NCBI RefSeq assembly: GCF_005144715.1
Contig: NZ_SWKR01000002.1
Span: 2,423,668-2,487,667, forward strand
Origin: Sphingomonas baiyangensis
Lineage (GTDB): Bacteria; Pseudomonadota; Alphaproteobacteria; Sphingomonadales; Sphingomonadaceae
Length of the DNA: 64,000 bases
Direction of reading: 5' to 3'
This document shows, piece by piece, positions 16,840 through 25,958 of the stretch (position 1 is the stretch's first letter; every line of letters begins with the position of its first letter). The position numbers and the translations under genes are program-made. The notes below the pieces were generated by a model. That model was not told the DNA's origin, did no database searches, and saw only the letters and a list, made by a program, of their open reading frames with translations.

Positions 16840-17436
16840 TCATGCCGACGGCTGCTGTCCCGGCTCGACCCAGCCGATGGTGCCGTCGTTGCGACGGTAG
16901 ACCATATTGTAGCTGCCGGTGCCCGAATTGCGGAACAGCAGCGCATTGGTGTGACGCAGGTCGAGCATCATGACCGCGTCGCTGACGCTGGCGTCGGGCA
17001 CGTCGACACGCGTCTCGGCGATGATGAGCGGCGCATCGGCCTCGATCTCCTCGACCTCGTCGGGCACCGATCCGAACACGGTGTAGCGCGCGTTGTCGTA
17101 CGCCATGCTCTCCTCGATCGCATTGACCTTGTCGGCGTTGCGGTCCTTGAGGCGGCGCATGTAGCGACGCAGCTGTTTCTCGATCTTGTCGGCCGCGCCA
17201 TCGAAGGCGCCATGCGCGTCGTTGCCGTCATTGGCGCTCTTAAGCACCAGCCCCTGCATCACATGCGCGACGATGTCACAGGTGAAGCGGTGATCGTGCG
17301 GACCCTTGCCGAACACCACCTGCGCCGAGATCGCGCGCGAGAAATACTTGTCCGCTATCCCCTGGAGCCGGCCGGTGACGTGCTCGCGCAATGCTTCGCC
17401 GGTTTCGACCTGATGGCCCGAGACGCGAACTTCCAT
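16840..17436 (-). CDS. hpf: Ribosome hibernation promoting factor, long form
   Basis: 198-residue long HPF that drives 100S ribosome dimers in stationary phase. The N-terminal S30AE domain (about 1-110) binds the decoding region, and the C-terminal domain (about 140-198, with L-R-H-T-N-A-L-L-F-R-N and Y-N-M-V-Y-R-R-N-D-G) mediates dimerisation. ATG at 17436 has a strong GGGAGGATCC ribosome binding site; the longer frame starts upstream of it. A candidate promoter overlaps the end of dnaQ, so it may be transcribed separately from the ppsR-dnaQ series. Confidence 0.95.
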   Translation of the reverse strand: MEVRVSGHQVETGEALREHVTGRLQGIADKYFSRAISAQVVFGKGPHDHRFTCDIVAHVMQGLVLKSANDGNDAHGAFDGAADKIEKQLRRYMRRLKDRNADKVNAIEESMAYDNARYTVFGSVPDEVEEIEADAPLIIAETRVDVPDASVSDAVMMLDLRHTNALLFRNSGTGSYNMVYRRNDGTIGWVEPGQQPSA

Positions 17437-17463
17437 GGGATCCTCCCTGTTGTTTGGGGGTGG

Positions 17464-17492
17464 CAACTAGGTACGCGACACAATAGCGTCAA
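17464..17492 (-). promoter_or_regulatory. Candidate hpf promoter
   Basis: On the minus strand TTGACG (17487-17492) and TAGTTG (17464-17469) are separated by exactly 17 bases, giving a start near 17457, about 20 bases ahead of the hpf ATG. It resembles the candidate rho promoter in spacing and -10 sequence. Confidence 0.5.
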
Positions 17493-18184
17493 CCGACCGC
17501 CGCAAGACCCCAGAGCGGGTCCTTTAGCGTGGCGACGAACGCCGCGTGCCGCTCGCGCTCGGCGGGCGGCACATCGAAAACGCGCTGGGGGCGGATCGGT
17601 CGCACGGCGGTATCGACCACCGCAAAATCATCGGGCGCCGGCGTGGGATCGGCGGCGAGCGAAAGCCCGATCTGCCGGCCGCCCGACAATTCGACATAGA
17701 CCTGCGCCAGCAGCTGCGCGTCGAGCAGCGCACCGTGCAGCACGCGGCGGCTGCGATCGATGCCGAAGCGCGTGCACAGCGCATCGAGCGTGTGCTTGGC
17801 GCCGGGCAGGCGCTGGCGCGCGATCGCCAGCGTGTCGACCATGCGCGTGGTGCACACCAGCGGGCGCCCGCACAACCCCAGCTCGCCATTCAGGAACGCG
17901 AAGTCGAAGCCGGCATTGTGCGCGATCATCGGCGCGTCGCCGATGAACTCGAGCAGTGCCTCGACCTCGTCGGCGAAACGGCGCTTGTCGGCGAGGAACG
18001 CGTCGGACAGGCCGTGCACCGCCTGCGCCTCGGCCGGCATCGCCCGGCCGGGATTGAGATAGACGTGGAACACGCGTCCCGTCTCGACGCGGTTGACGAG
18101 TTCGAGGCAGCCGATCTCGACGATCCGGTCGCCACCGGGAAAGCTGAGGCCGGTCGTCTCGGTATCGAACACGATTTCACGCAT
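17489..18184 (-). CDS. dnaQ: DNA polymerase III epsilon subunit (3'-5' proofreading exonuclease)
   Basis: 231-residue proofreading exonuclease of the replicative polymerase. DEDDh residues are all visible: Asp7 and Glu9 in D-T-E-T-T-G, Asp94 in H-N-A-G-F-D-F, His150 and Asp155 in H-G-A-L-L-D. The C-terminal tail that binds the alpha subunit is present. The ATG lies 7 bases after the coaE stop. The order maf-aroE-coaE-dnaQ is the conserved alphaproteobacterial series next to the origin. Confidence 0.96.
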   Translation of the reverse strand: MREIVFDTETTGLSFPGGDRIVEIGCLELVNRVETGRVFHVYLNPGRAMPAEAQAVHGLSDAFLADKRRFADEVEALLEFIGDAPMIAHNAGFDFAFLNGELGLCGRPLVCTTRMVDTLAIARQRLPGAKHTLDALCTRFGIDRSRRVLHGALLDAQLLAQVYVELSGGRQIGLSLAADPTPAPDDFAVVDTAVRPIRPQRVFDVPPAERERHAAFVATLKDPLWGLAAVG

Positions 18185-18191
18185 CGTGATG

Positions 18192-18794
18192 TTATCTGCG
18201 CTTGGGGGCGTTCAGGCAAGCGATCAGGTCGCGCACCGCACCGCGCGTTTCGGCCAGATCACCGCCGGTGGGGATGACATGGTCGGCACGCGCGCGCTTT
18301 TCGGCGTCGGGAAGTTGGCGCGCAAGGATATCGGCGAAGCGGCCTTCGGTCATGCCCGGCCGCGCCAGCACACGCGCGCGCTGCACCTCGGCCGGCGCCG
18401 ATACGACGGCGATGCGATCGACGGCATCCCAGCCGCCTTTCTCGAACAGCAGCGGAATGTCGAGCACCACCAGCGGCGCATCGGCATGGGCGGAGAGGAA
18501 CGCCGCCCGTGCCTCGGCAACCGCCGGATGCACGATCGCTTCGAGCCGGCGCAGCGCCGCGACGTTGCCGAACACTCGTGCGCCGAGTGCCACCCGATCG
18601 AGACCTTCAGCGCCCGTTACGCCGGGAAACGCCGCCTCGATCGCCGGCAGCAGCGCGCCACCTGCCGCCTGCAAGCGATGCACCTCGGCGTCGGCATCGA
18701 ACACGGGCACGCCTTCGTCGGCGAACATCGCCGCTACAGTCGACTTGCCCATGCCGATCGAGCCTGTGAGGCCGAGCAGCAGCGGGCGCGTCAT
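18192..18794 (-). CDS. coaE: Dephospho-CoA kinase
   Basis: 200-residue P-loop kinase catalysing the last step of coenzyme A synthesis (3'-phosphorylation of dephospho-CoA). The P-loop is G-S-I-G-M-G-K-S-T (11-19), and the I-V-H-P and P-L-L-F-E-K-G motifs match the family. The ATG overlaps the aroE stop (ATGA). Confidence 0.96.
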   Translation of the reverse strand: MTRPLLLGLTGSIGMGKSTVAAMFADEGVPVFDADAEVHRLQAAGGALLPAIEAAFPGVTGAEGLDRVALGARVFGNVAALRRLEAIVHPAVAEARAAFLSAHADAPLVVLDIPLLFEKGGWDAVDRIAVVSAPAEVQRARVLARPGMTEGRFADILARQLPDAEKRARADHVIPTGGDLAETRGAVRDLIACLNAPKRR

Positions 18795-19600
18795 GCCGTC
18801 AGGCGCGCGCGAAGCTCGGCATCGCGATCGCGCGGTGGCGCAGCGCCGAAGAACAGCTCGAACGCGGCTGCGGCCTGGCCGATCAGCATCTCGAGCCCGT
18901 CGATCGTCGCGAGGTCGCGGCTGCGCGCAGCCGCCAGCAGCGGCGTCTCGAGCGGGGCATAGACGATATCGTAGACGATCGCGTCTTCAGGCAGCGGATC
19001 GAGATCAAGCTCCAGCGCCGGTTGACCTGCCATGCCCAGCGGGCTGGCATTCACCAGGAGATCGGCGGGCGGCAGCGGCGCATCGAACCCCACGACATCG
19101 CCCTTCAGCCCGAAGATGGACAGCAGCCCCGCACCCTTGAGCGGATTGCGCGCCACCAGCGTCACCCGCTCGACATCCATCCGCGCAAGCGCGAACAGGA
19201 TCGCGCGCGCCGCGCCGCCCGATCCGATCACCACGGCATGACTGCCCGCGAGGTCGGTCTCGGCAAGCGGCGCATAGAATCCCGCCGCATCGGTATTGGT
19301 GCCGACGAGCGCGCCGCCTTCACCACGAAACACCGTGTTCACCGCGCCGATCGACGCGCGTACGCCGCCGGGATCGCCGACATGATCGAGCGTCGCGATC
19401 TTGTGCGGGATGGTGACGTTGCAGCCACGCCAATGCGGATCGGCCGCGGCGCGCACGAAATAGTCGCGCAGCATCGGCGGCGTCACATGCTCGGCATCAT
19501 AGCGGGCGTCGATCCCCAGCGCGTCGAGCCAGAAGCCGTGGATGACGGGCGATTTCGAATGCGCGATCGGGTCGCCGATCACCTGAGCGTACGGGATCAT
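18791..19600 (-). CDS. aroE: Shikimate dehydrogenase
   Basis: 269-residue NADPH-dependent enzyme of the shikimate pathway. Substrate-site residues: S-K-S near 15-17, Lys67 in N-V-T-I-P-H-K, Asn88, and Asp104 in N-T-D-A-A-G-F. The NADP loop is G-S-G-G-A-A-R-A (about 127-134). The start at 19600 overlaps the maf stop (ATGA), which rules out the longer frame. Confidence 0.96.
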   Translation of the reverse strand: MIPYAQVIGDPIAHSKSPVIHGFWLDALGIDARYDAEHVTPPMLRDYFVRAAADPHWRGCNVTIPHKIATLDHVGDPGGVRASIGAVNTVFRGEGGALVGTNTDAAGFYAPLAETDLAGSHAVVIGSGGAARAILFALARMDVERVTLVARNPLKGAGLLSIFGLKGDVVGFDAPLPPADLLVNASPLGMAGQPALELDLDPLPEDAIVYDIVYAPLETPLLAAARSRDLATIDGLEMLIGQAAAAFELFFGAAPPRDRDAELRARLTA

Positions 19601-20205
19601 GACGGCAATATCTTTCGCTCGCGCAGATATGCGGCCAGCGGCAGAAGCGGCAGGCCGAGGATGGTGAAATGGCTGCCCTCGATCCGCGCGAACAGCTGCA
19701 CGCCGGAACCTTCGATGCGGTAGCAGCCGACACAGCCCGATATCGCGGGCCATTCGGCATCGAGATAGGCGTCGATGAATGCGCCCGACAGCGGCCGCAT
19801 CGTCATGCGCGCGCGCTCGACATGCCGCCAGACCGGACGACCAGCTTCGTGGATCACCGCCGCTGACCACAGATCGTGCGTCGCGCCCGACATCGCTGCC
19901 AGATGCGCGGCTGCATCATCGCGATCGCGCGGCTTGTCGAGCAGGGTACCGTCGGCAAGCGCGACGATCGAATCGCAGCCGAGCACCAGCGGCGCGGGTC
20001 CGGCGAGCGTCGCCACCTTCGCCGCCTTGAGTTCGGCCAGCGCATCGGCGGTATCACGCGGTGAAAGCCCGCGCGCGGTGAAGCTCGCCTTGGCGGCATC
20101 CTCGTCGACCTGCGCCGCCACCGCCTCGTGCGGAATGCCCGCCGCCGTCAGCATCGCGCGGCGGCTGGCGCTCTGCGAGGCGAGGATCAGCGTCGGTGCG
20201 CTCAT
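19597..20205 (-). CDS. maf: Maf family nucleotide pyrophosphatase
   Basis: 202-residue Maf-like pyrophosphatase, which hydrolyses dTTP/UTP or modified nucleotides and is linked to septum control and nucleotide-pool cleaning. The N-terminal S-Q-S-A-S-R-R (10-16) and the later L-G-C-D-S-I-V motif are present. The start overlaps the ppsR stop and the stop overlaps the aroE start (ATGA on both sides), giving a tight coupled cluster. Confidence 0.93.
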   Translation of the reverse strand: MSAPTLILASQSASRRAMLTAAGIPHEAVAAQVDEDAAKASFTARGLSPRDTADALAELKAAKVATLAGPAPLVLGCDSIVALADGTLLDKPRDRDDAAAHLAAMSGATHDLWSAAVIHEAGRPVWRHVERARMTMRPLSGAFIDAYLDAEWPAISGCVGCYRIEGSGVQLFARIEGSHFTILGLPLLPLAAYLRERKILPS

Positions 20206-21023
20206 GCCTGCGCCGCGGCCTGCCGCCGCTCGTTGCACAGATTGATGATCGCCGCCGCCGTCTCTTCGATCGAGCGACGTGTCACGTCGATCACCGGCCA
20301 GCCATTGTCGGCGAACATCCGCCGCGCATAGGCGACTTCGCGCGCTACCGCTTCCTGATCGACATAGGGCGTCTCGGGCGCCTGGTTGAGGCTGAGCAGG
20401 CGATTGCGCCGCACCTGAATCAGCCGGTCGGCACTCGTCGTGAGGCCCACCACGAGCGGCCGTTCGAGCGCGAACAAGCTGCGTGGCGGCGGGCTTTCGA
20501 TCACGATCGGAATGTTCGCCACCTTGAAGCCGCGATTGGCGAGATAGATCGACGTCGGCGTCTTCGACGATCGCGAGACGCCGGCGAGCACGATGTCCGA
20601 TTCCTCCCAATCCTCGGCGCCGATGCCGTCATCATGCGCGATGGTGAACTGGATGGCGTCGACGCGCGCGAAATAGGCGGCGTCGAGCACGTGCTGGCGC
20701 CCCGGCCGCGCCTTGGCTTCCTGCCCGAGCATCCCCGACAAGGCGTTGCTCACGCTGTCGAGCGGCGCGACGGCGGGCAGCCCCATCGCCCGGCAGCGCG
20801 CTTCGAGCGTCTGGCGGATCTGGCTGTTGACGAGCGTGAACAGCACCAGCCCCGGCGCCTGCGCGATTTCCTGGAGAATGCGCTCGAGATGCGGTTCGGA
20901 TCGCACCATCGGCCAGAAATGGCGCTGCGTCTCGACATCGTCGAACTGCGCGAGCGCGGCCTTGGCGATGTTCTCGAGCGTCTCGCCGGTTGAATCGGAC
21001 AGAAGATGAAGGTGCAGCCGCAT
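20202..21023 (-). CDS. ppsR: PEP synthase regulatory kinase/pyrophosphorylase (DUF299)
   Basis: 273-residue bifunctional enzyme that phosphorylates and dephosphorylates PEP synthase or pyruvate phosphate dikinase. The P-loop G-V-S-R-S-S-K-T (148-155) and the opening L-H-L-L-S-D-S-T-G-E-T are diagnostic. ATG at 21023 was chosen because family members start directly with this motif. It is the first gene left of the origin region, as in Caulobacter, and is transcribed away from it. Confidence 0.93.
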   Translation of the reverse strand: MRLHLHLLSDSTGETLENIAKAALAQFDDVETQRHFWPMVRSEPHLERILQEIAQAPGLVLFTLVNSQIRQTLEARCRAMGLPAVAPLDSVSNALSGMLGQEAKARPGRQHVLDAAYFARVDAIQFTIAHDDGIGAEDWEESDIVLAGVSRSSKTPTSIYLANRGFKVANIPIVIESPPPRSLFALERPLVVGLTTSADRLIQVRRNRLLSLNQAPETPYVDQEAVAREVAYARRMFADNGWPVIDVTRRSIEETAAAIINLCNERRQAAAQA

Positions 21024-21308
21024 CGCCCGGAACCGATCTGTGGAAAACTCCGGTATGGGCGCTAGCGCAACGCGCCGGCTGCGCCAAGGCGTGGACAAGC
21101 CGGCATTTGTGCGCACGTCGTCCACAATCCCTGCCCAGCCACCCGATCTTGTCGACATGCTGTGGATAACGGGGATTGCCACGTCGAATCGGCGGCGTCG
21201 CGCAGTGCCCCGCGGGTCAAGCTGTTGGCAATCGCCGCATGGGTCGATAAGCCCCGTCATCCACGCGCCATCTTCCATCAACATCCTCTTTCAAGATTCT
21301 TCTTTAGT
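21024..21308. other. oriC: Probable chromosomal origin of replication (oriC)
   Basis: This 285-base gap lies between hemE and the DUF299 gene, the place where Caulobacter and many other Alphaproteobacteria have their chromosomal origin. It holds one perfect DnaA box (21161-21169), a one-mismatch box at 21039-21047, and two-mismatch boxes at 21090-21098, 21118-21126 and 21257-21265. Two GANTC sites (21186-21190, 21295-21299) match the CcrM methylation target. An AT-rich stretch just before hemE (21271-21308, about two-thirds A+T) could be the unwinding element. Genes on both sides run outward. No CtrA consensus pair was seen. No functional evidence is available. Confidence 0.82.
21161..21169 (-). 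promoter_or_regulatory. Consensus DnaA box in oriC
   Basis: TGTGGATAA on the plus strand equals TTATCCACA on the minus strand, the strict DnaA-box consensus, in the middle of the hemE-ppsR intergenic region. Confidence 0.85.
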
Positions 21309-22367
21309 ATGAAGGAAGGCCCGCTGACCTCGCTCACGCACCAGCCGCTGCTCGCCGCTCTCAAGGGCCAGCGCCAATCGACGCCACCGGTGTGGTTCAT
21401 GCGGCAGGCGGGGCGCTATCTCCCCGAATATCGCGCCCTCCGCGAAGCGAAGGGTGGCTTCCTAGCGCTCGCCATGGACCCCGAAGCCGCGGCCGAGATC
21501 ACGCTGCAGCCGATCCGGCGCTTCGGCTTCGATGGCGCGATCCTATTTTCCGACATTCTGATCGTGCCGATGGCGCTCGGCCAGAAGCTCTGGTTCGAAA
21601 CGGGCGAGGGGCCGCGGCTCGCGCCCACGCTCGGCGATGCCGCCGCGATCGAGGCGCTGCCCGCCGACGATCTTTCGGTATTCGATCCCGTCTACCAGAC
21701 GGTGGCGCGCGTTGCTGCCGCCTTGCCGCCCGAAACGACTTTCCTGGGCTTTGCGGGATCGCCCTGGACCGTCGCCACCTATATGATCGCGGGGCAGGGG
21801 AGCCGCGACCAGTCGGCAGCGCGCCGGCTGGCCTATGGCGACCCTGCCGCGATGCAGCGGCTGGTCGATCGCATCGTCGCCACCACGATCGAATATCTTG
21901 CGCGTCAGCATGAAGCGGGCGTCGCGGCCGTGCAGCTATTCGATAGCTGGGCGGGCAGCCTGTCGCCTGCGCAGTTCGAACGCTGGGTGATCGCGCCCAA
22001 TGCGGCGATCGTCGCGGGCCTGCGCGCGCGCTGCCCCGATCTGGTCGTCATCGGGTTTCCCAAGGGCGCGGGCGGCAAGCTGCCGGCCTATGCGCGCGAG
22101 ACCGGCGTCGACGCTGTCGGGCTCGACGAGACCGTCGATCCGGCCTGGGCGCATGCCTCGCTTCCCGACGACATGCCGGTGCAGGGCAATCTCGATCCGC
22201 TGGCACTCATCGCCGGCGGGGCGGCGCTCGATGCCGCGATCGACCGGATCCTCGGCGCGCTCGGCGATCGGCCGCATGTGTTCAACCTCGGCCATGGCAT
22301 CCTGCCCGACACGCCGATCGTGCATGTCGAGCAGGCGCTGGCGCGGCTGCGGGGGCGTGCGGCATGA
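21309..22367 (+). CDS. hemE: Uroporphyrinogen decarboxylase
   Basis: 352-residue cytosolic enzyme that converts uroporphyrinogen III to coproporphyrinogen III in heme synthesis. The N-terminal signature P-V-W-F-M-R-Q-A-G-R-Y-L-P-E-Y is present, as is the conserved G-F-A-G-S-P-W-T region. ATG at 21309 places this signature near residue 25, as usual; a longer in-frame extension would run through the origin. The hemJ start overlaps its stop (ATGA). Confidence 0.97.
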   Translation: MKEGPLTSLTHQPLLAALKGQRQSTPPVWFMRQAGRYLPEYRALREAKGGFLALAMDPEAAAEITLQPIRRFGFDGAILFSDILIVPMALGQKLWFETGEGPRLAPTLGDAAAIEALPADDLSVFDPVYQTVARVAAALPPETTFLGFAGSPWTVATYMIAGQGSRDQSAARRLAYGDPAAMQRLVDRIVATTIEYLARQHEAGVAAVQLFDSWAGSLSPAQFERWVIAPNAAIVAGLRARCPDLVVIGFPKGAGGKLPAYARETGVDAVGLDETVDPAWAHASLPDDMPVQGNLDPLALIAGGAALDAAIDRILGALGDRPHVFNLGHGILPDTPIVHVEQALARLRGRAA

Positions 22368-22819
22368 TCGGCTTCATGGGGGCGGCCTATCTCTGGGCCA
22401 AGGCTGCGCACGTCATCTTCGTCATCTTCTGGATGGCGGGGTTGTTCATCCTGCCGCGCTATCTGGTGCATCACCAGGAGGGGCTGGCGATCCCCGGCGA
22501 GCCCGAGCGCTGGCTCGAGCGCGAGGCGAAGCTGCGGCGGATGATCCTTACGCCGTCGCTGGTGGTGGTGTGGGTGCTGGGACTGGCGCTGGCGGCCAAT
22601 CTGGGGCTGTTTGAAGGCCAGCCGGGGCTCGGCTGGCTGCATGCCAAGCTGCTGCTCGTCGTGCTGCTGAGTGGCTATCATGGCTGGGCGGTGGGCTATG
22701 CGCGCAAGCTCGCCCGCGGCAAGCCGACGCTGGCGGCGCGGCAGTTGCGCATGATAAACGAGATTCCCGCGGTTGCCGTCACGCTCATCGTCATCCTGGC
22801 GATCGTGAAGCCCTTCTGA
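22364..22819 (+). CDS. hemJ: Protoporphyrinogen oxidase HemJ
   Basis: 151-residue four-helix membrane protein (UPF0093) that oxidises protoporphyrinogen IX in bacteria lacking HemG/HemY. The key residues are visible: His16 in the first helix (W-A-K-A-A-H-V-I-F) and the H-A-K motif (His93, Lys95). Coupling to hemE by a four-base overlap fits a heme operon. Confidence 0.93.
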   Translation: MIGFMGAAYLWAKAAHVIFVIFWMAGLFILPRYLVHHQEGLAIPGEPERWLEREAKLRRMILTPSLVVVWVLGLALAANLGLFEGQPGLGWLHAKLLLVVLLSGYHGWAVGYARKLARGKPTLAARQLRMINEIPAVAVTLIVILAIVKPF

Positions 22820-22881
22820 TCGCCAGGCGACGGGGCGAAGCGCGCGCGCGACGAACTCGCGTGTCGCCGCTTTGCGTCGAC

Positions 22882-22910
22882 TTGACTTGATCCGACGACA
22901 AATCTAGTGC
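22882..22910 (+). promoter_or_regulatory. Candidate rho promoter and leader
   Basis: TTGACT (22882-22887), a 17-base spacer and TAGTGC (22905-22910) lie in the 215-base gap between hemJ and rho, predicting a leader of roughly 115 bases. Rho is commonly autoregulated through its leader; no specific attenuator was identified. Confidence 0.5.
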
Positions 22911-23034
22911 GCTCGCCAGCGTCCGCGCCGTTTTTGCGGGGTGCGACGCGCCTTCCTTCCAGCTTCGATGCGGGCGTTCGCCCAGCCGATCGACGGCATT
23001 TCCCCTTCCCACCCGACACGCACGGACGCTCGCC

Positions 23035-24291
23035 ATGCATCTGAAAGACCTCAAGAAGAAGACGCCGGCCGAGCTGGTCGAAATGGCCGAGGCGCTGGGT
23101 GTCGAGGGTGCGTCGACGATGCGCAAGCAGGATCTGATGTTCGCGATCCTCAAGGTGCAGGCCGAGAATGGCGAGCAGATCATGGGGCTGGGCACGATCG
23201 AGGTGCTGCCCGACGGCTTCGGCTTTCTGCGCAGCCCCGAGGCCAATTATCTGGCTGGTCCCGACGATATTTACATTTCGCCCAACCAGGTCCGCAAGTT
23301 CGGCCTGCGCACCGGTGACACCGTCGAAGGCGAGATCCGTGGTCCCAAGGACGGCGAGCGCTATTTTGCGCTGACCAAGCTCGTCAGCGTCAATTTCGAC
23401 GATCCCGATGCGGTGCGCCACCGCGTCAATTTCGACAATCTGACGCCGCTCTATCCCGAGCAGAAGCTCACCCTCGACCCGCACGACCCGACGATCAAGG
23501 ACAAGTCGGCGCGCGTCATCGACATCGTGGCGCCGCAGGGCAAGGGCCAGCGCGCGCTCATCGTGGCGCCGCCGCGCGTCGGCAAGACGGTACTGCTCCA
23601 GAATATCGCGCGCGCGATCACCGACAATCATCCTGAGGTTTTCCTCATCGTCCTGCTGATCGACGAGCGGCCCGAGGAAGTCACCGACATGCAGCGCAGC
23701 GTGAAGGGCGAGGTTATCAGCTCGACCTTCGACGAGCCCGCGCAGCGCCACGTGCAGGTCGCCGAGATGGTGATCGAAAAGGCCAAGCGCCTCGTCGAGC
23801 ACAAGAAGGACGTGGTGATCCTGCTCGACTCGATCACGCGTCTGGGTCGTGCCTACAACACCGTGGTGCCCTCCTCGGGCAAGGTGCTGACCGGCGGCGT
23901 CGACGCCAACGCGCTCCAGCGCCCCAAGCGCTTCTTCGGCGCGGCACGCAATATCGAGGAAGGTGGCTCACTCTCGATCATCGCGACGGCGCTGATCGAC
24001 ACCGGCAGCCGCATGGACGAAGTGATCTTCGAGGAGTTCAAGGGCACCGGCAACTCCGAGATCGTGCTTGACCGCAAGGTCGCCGACAAGCGCATTTTCC
24101 CCGCGCTCGACGTCGGGAAATCGGGCACGCGCAAGGAGGAGCTGCTGGTCGACAAGGCCAAGCTATCGAAGATGTGGGTGCTGCGCCGCATCCTGATGCA
24201 GATGGGCACCATCGATTCAATGGAATTCTTGCTCGACAAGATGAAGGATTCGAAGACCAACGAGGACTTCTTCGACAGCATGAACCAGTGA
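23035..24291 (+). CDS. rho: Transcription termination factor Rho
   Basis: 418-residue hexameric RNA helicase that ends transcription at C-rich RNA. An N-terminal Rho_N helical domain (1-45) is followed by an OB-fold RNA-binding domain (about 50-125, G-F-G-F-L-R) and a RecA-like ATPase with P-loop A-P-P-R-V-G-K-T (178-185). The [12 protein letters not shown]-loop region and the G-K-V-L-T-G-G secondary site also fit. The length is standard. It is followed by a strong intrinsic terminator. Confidence 0.98.
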   Translation: MHLKDLKKKTPAELVEMAEALGVEGASTMRKQDLMFAILKVQAENGEQIMGLGTIEVLPDGFGFLRSPEANYLAGPDDIYISPNQVRKFGLRTGDTVEGEIRGPKDGERYFALTKLVSVNFDDPDAVRHRVNFDNLTPLYPEQKLTLDPHDPTIKDKSARVIDIVAPQGKGQRALIVAPPRVGKTVLLQNIARAITDNHPEVFLIVLLIDERPEEVTDMQRSVKGEVISSTFDEPAQRHVQVAEMVIEKAKRLVEHKKDVVILLDSITRLGRAYNTVVPSSGKVLTGGVDANALQRPKRFFGAARNIEEGGSLSIIATALIDTGSRMDEVIFEEFKGTGNSEIVLDRKVADKRIFPALDVGKSGTRKEELLVDKAKLSKMWVLRRILMQMGTIDSMEFLLDKMKDSKTNEDFFDSMNQ

Positions 24292-24326
24292 TCGGCGCGG
24301 CTGCCGGCCACCGCTCAATCCACCGA

Positions 24327-24358
24327 CGGCGCGGGCTTTGCTCGCGCCGTTTTTGTTT
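24327..24358 (+). terminator. Intrinsic terminator of rho
   Basis: Ten-bp GC-rich stem (24327-24336 with 24340-24349, one G-U pair), three-base loop, then TTTTTGTTT. Confidence 0.85.
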
Positions 24359-24371
24359 CTAGGGAGCGCGC

Positions 24372-25103
24372 ATGATCGATCTCATCTACAGCGCCGCCGC
24401 TGCCACGCAGGGGCTTGGCTCGCCGGCCGAAATCTGGGCGAACATCCTGGCCGATTTCTCGAACATCACCGAGCCGTCGGCGCTCGCCGCATTCATGTCG
24501 GTGCTGATGATCGATCTGGTACTGGCGGGCGACAACGCGATCGTCGTCGGTGCACTCGCCGCCGGCCTGCCCGCCGACCAGCGCCGCAAGGTGATCCTCA
24601 TCGGGATCGGCGCCGCGCTCATCCTGCGCATCGCCTTCGCGCTGATCGTCAGCTGGCTGATGGGTGTCGTGGGCCTGATCTTCGCGGGTGGCCTGTTGCT
24701 GCTCTGGGTGAGCTGGAAGTTCTGGCGCGAGATCCGCGAGGGACACGGCGAAAGCACCGGCTCGCCCGAGATCGGTGGCGACGAGGATTCGGGCCTGCGC
24801 CCCGCCAAGAGCTTCGCAGGTGCCGCCTGGGCGGTCGCGGTAGCCGACGTTTCGATGAGCCTCGACAATGTGCTCGCGGTTGCCGGTGCAGCACGCGAGC
24901 ATCCGGGCATCATGGTCGTCGGCCTGCTGCTGTCGGTCGCGCTGATGGGACTTGCCGCCAACTTCATCGCCAAGCTGATCGATCGCTATCGCTGGATCGC
25001 CTATTTCGGGCTGGCGGTGATCGTGTTCGTCGCCTTGAAGATGATCTACGAGGGCTGGACAGGCACCGAAGATACGCTGGGAATCATCAGCTTCTTCAGC
25101 TGA
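24372..25103 (+). CDS. TerC family integral membrane protein (YjbE-like)
   Basis: 243-residue inner-membrane protein with about seven helices. The two inverted-repeat metal motifs are visible: D-L-V-L-A-G-D-N-A in the first half and D-V-S-M-S-L-D-N-V in the second. TerC-family proteins of this type are implicated in manganese efflux and metalation of exported proteins. An acidic cytoplasmic loop separates the halves. No yybP-ykoY riboswitch consensus was recognised in the short leader. It has its own terminator downstream. Confidence 0.9.
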   Translation: MIDLIYSAAAATQGLGSPAEIWANILADFSNITEPSALAAFMSVLMIDLVLAGDNAIVVGALAAGLPADQRRKVILIGIGAALILRIAFALIVSWLMGVVGLIFAGGLLLLWVSWKFWREIREGHGESTGSPEIGGDEDSGLRPAKSFAGAAWAVAVADVSMSLDNVLAVAGAAREHPGIMVVGLLLSVALMGLAANFIAKLIDRYRWIAYFGLAVIVFVALKMIYEGWTGTEDTLGIISFFS

Positions 25104-25126
25104 TCGAGTCTGCGTGGCGACGAGAG

Positions 25127-25158
25127 GGGCGGGGCCGCGTGCGGCACCTGCCCTTTTT
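25127..25158 (+). terminator. Intrinsic terminator of terC
   Basis: Twelve-bp stem with one bulged A (25127-25138 with 25141-25153), a 2-base apex and five T residues. It lies before the convergent dienelactone hydrolase stop. Confidence 0.8.
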
Positions 25159-25164
25159 CGTTGT

Positions 25165-25863
25165 TCAGCCCAGATGCTCGGTGAAGAACGCCATCGTGCG
25201 GCTGTCGGCCAGCTCGGCCGCTTCGGGCGAGCGGCGCTTTCCGCTCTCGGTCGCGAAGCCGTGGTCCTCGCCCGGATAGTCGTGCAGCGTGACCTTGGGA
25301 TGATCGTCGAGCCCCTGATGCATCGCGGCCTGCACCTCGGCACTCACGAAGCCGTCGTCGCCTGCGATGTGCAGCATTAGCGGATGTGCGATCGCGTGCT
25401 TTTCGCCCAGCAGATTGTCGATGCCGACGGCGTAATAGCCGACGCTCGCATCGCTGTCGGTCCGCGCCGCGCTCATATAGGCGAGGCGTCCGCCCAGGCA
25501 GTAGCCAACGACCCCAACCTTGCCGCCATCGGGCAAACGCTGGCGCGCCGCGCGGATCGCTGCTTCGATGTCGCGCACGCCCGCATCCTGATCGAAGCGG
25601 CCGAACAGATCGAGGCCCTTCTGCATTTCCTCGGGCACATCGGGATCGAGCTGGATGCCGGGAGCGATGCGCCGGAAGAGGTCGGGTGCGAGTGCCAGAT
25701 AGCCTTCGGCCGCAAGCCTGTCGCACTTGCGACGGATACCGGCATTCACGCCGAAGATTTCCTGAATCACGACGATCGCCGCACGCGGCGTGCCTTCGGG
25801 CTCGGCGAGATAGGCCGCGAAGCTGCCGCTATCGTCGATACTGTCGAGGGTGATGTCGGTCAT
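25165..25863 (-). CDS. Dienelactone hydrolase family protein
   Basis: 232-residue alpha/beta hydrolase. The dienelactone-hydrolase triad is in place: Cys122 in G-Y-C-L-G-G, an Asp near 169-170 (A-G-D-D) and His201 in E-D-H-G-F; Glu35 in Q-E-I-F-G is the extra active-site residue. A soluble ester/lactone hydrolase of unknown substrate. ATG at 25863 has GGGAG upstream; the longer frame adds a non-conserved extension. Isolated, divergent from the DUF6489 gene. Confidence 0.9.
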   Translation of the reverse strand: MTDITLDSIDDSGSFAAYLAEPEGTPRAAIVVIQEIFGVNAGIRRKCDRLAAEGYLALAPDLFRRIAPGIQLDPDVPEEMQKGLDLFGRFDQDAGVRDIEAAIRAARQRLPDGGKVGVVGYCLGGRLAYMSAARTDSDASVGYYAVGIDNLLGEKHAIAHPLMLHIAGDDGFVSAEVQAAMHQGLDDHPKVTLHDYPGEDHGFATESGKRRSPEAAELADSRTMAFFTEHLG

Positions 25864-25958
25864 CGCTAGCTCCCATATTGCGGCCAGGGCAGCCGCGCGC
25901 GCATAGACGGCTGACCTAGCAGCCGGTTGCATCGGCGCTCAAGCGGAGACGAGACGCG

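Noticed and set aside
21090..21126. Extra DnaA boxes as strong sites
   Set aside because: They differ from the consensus at two positions, so only the 21161 box is listed separately; the others are described as weak candidates.
24300..24371. Manganese (yybP-ykoY) riboswitch ahead of terC
   Set aside because: The gap is only about 80 bases, is filled by the rho terminator and lacks the conserved loop sequences.
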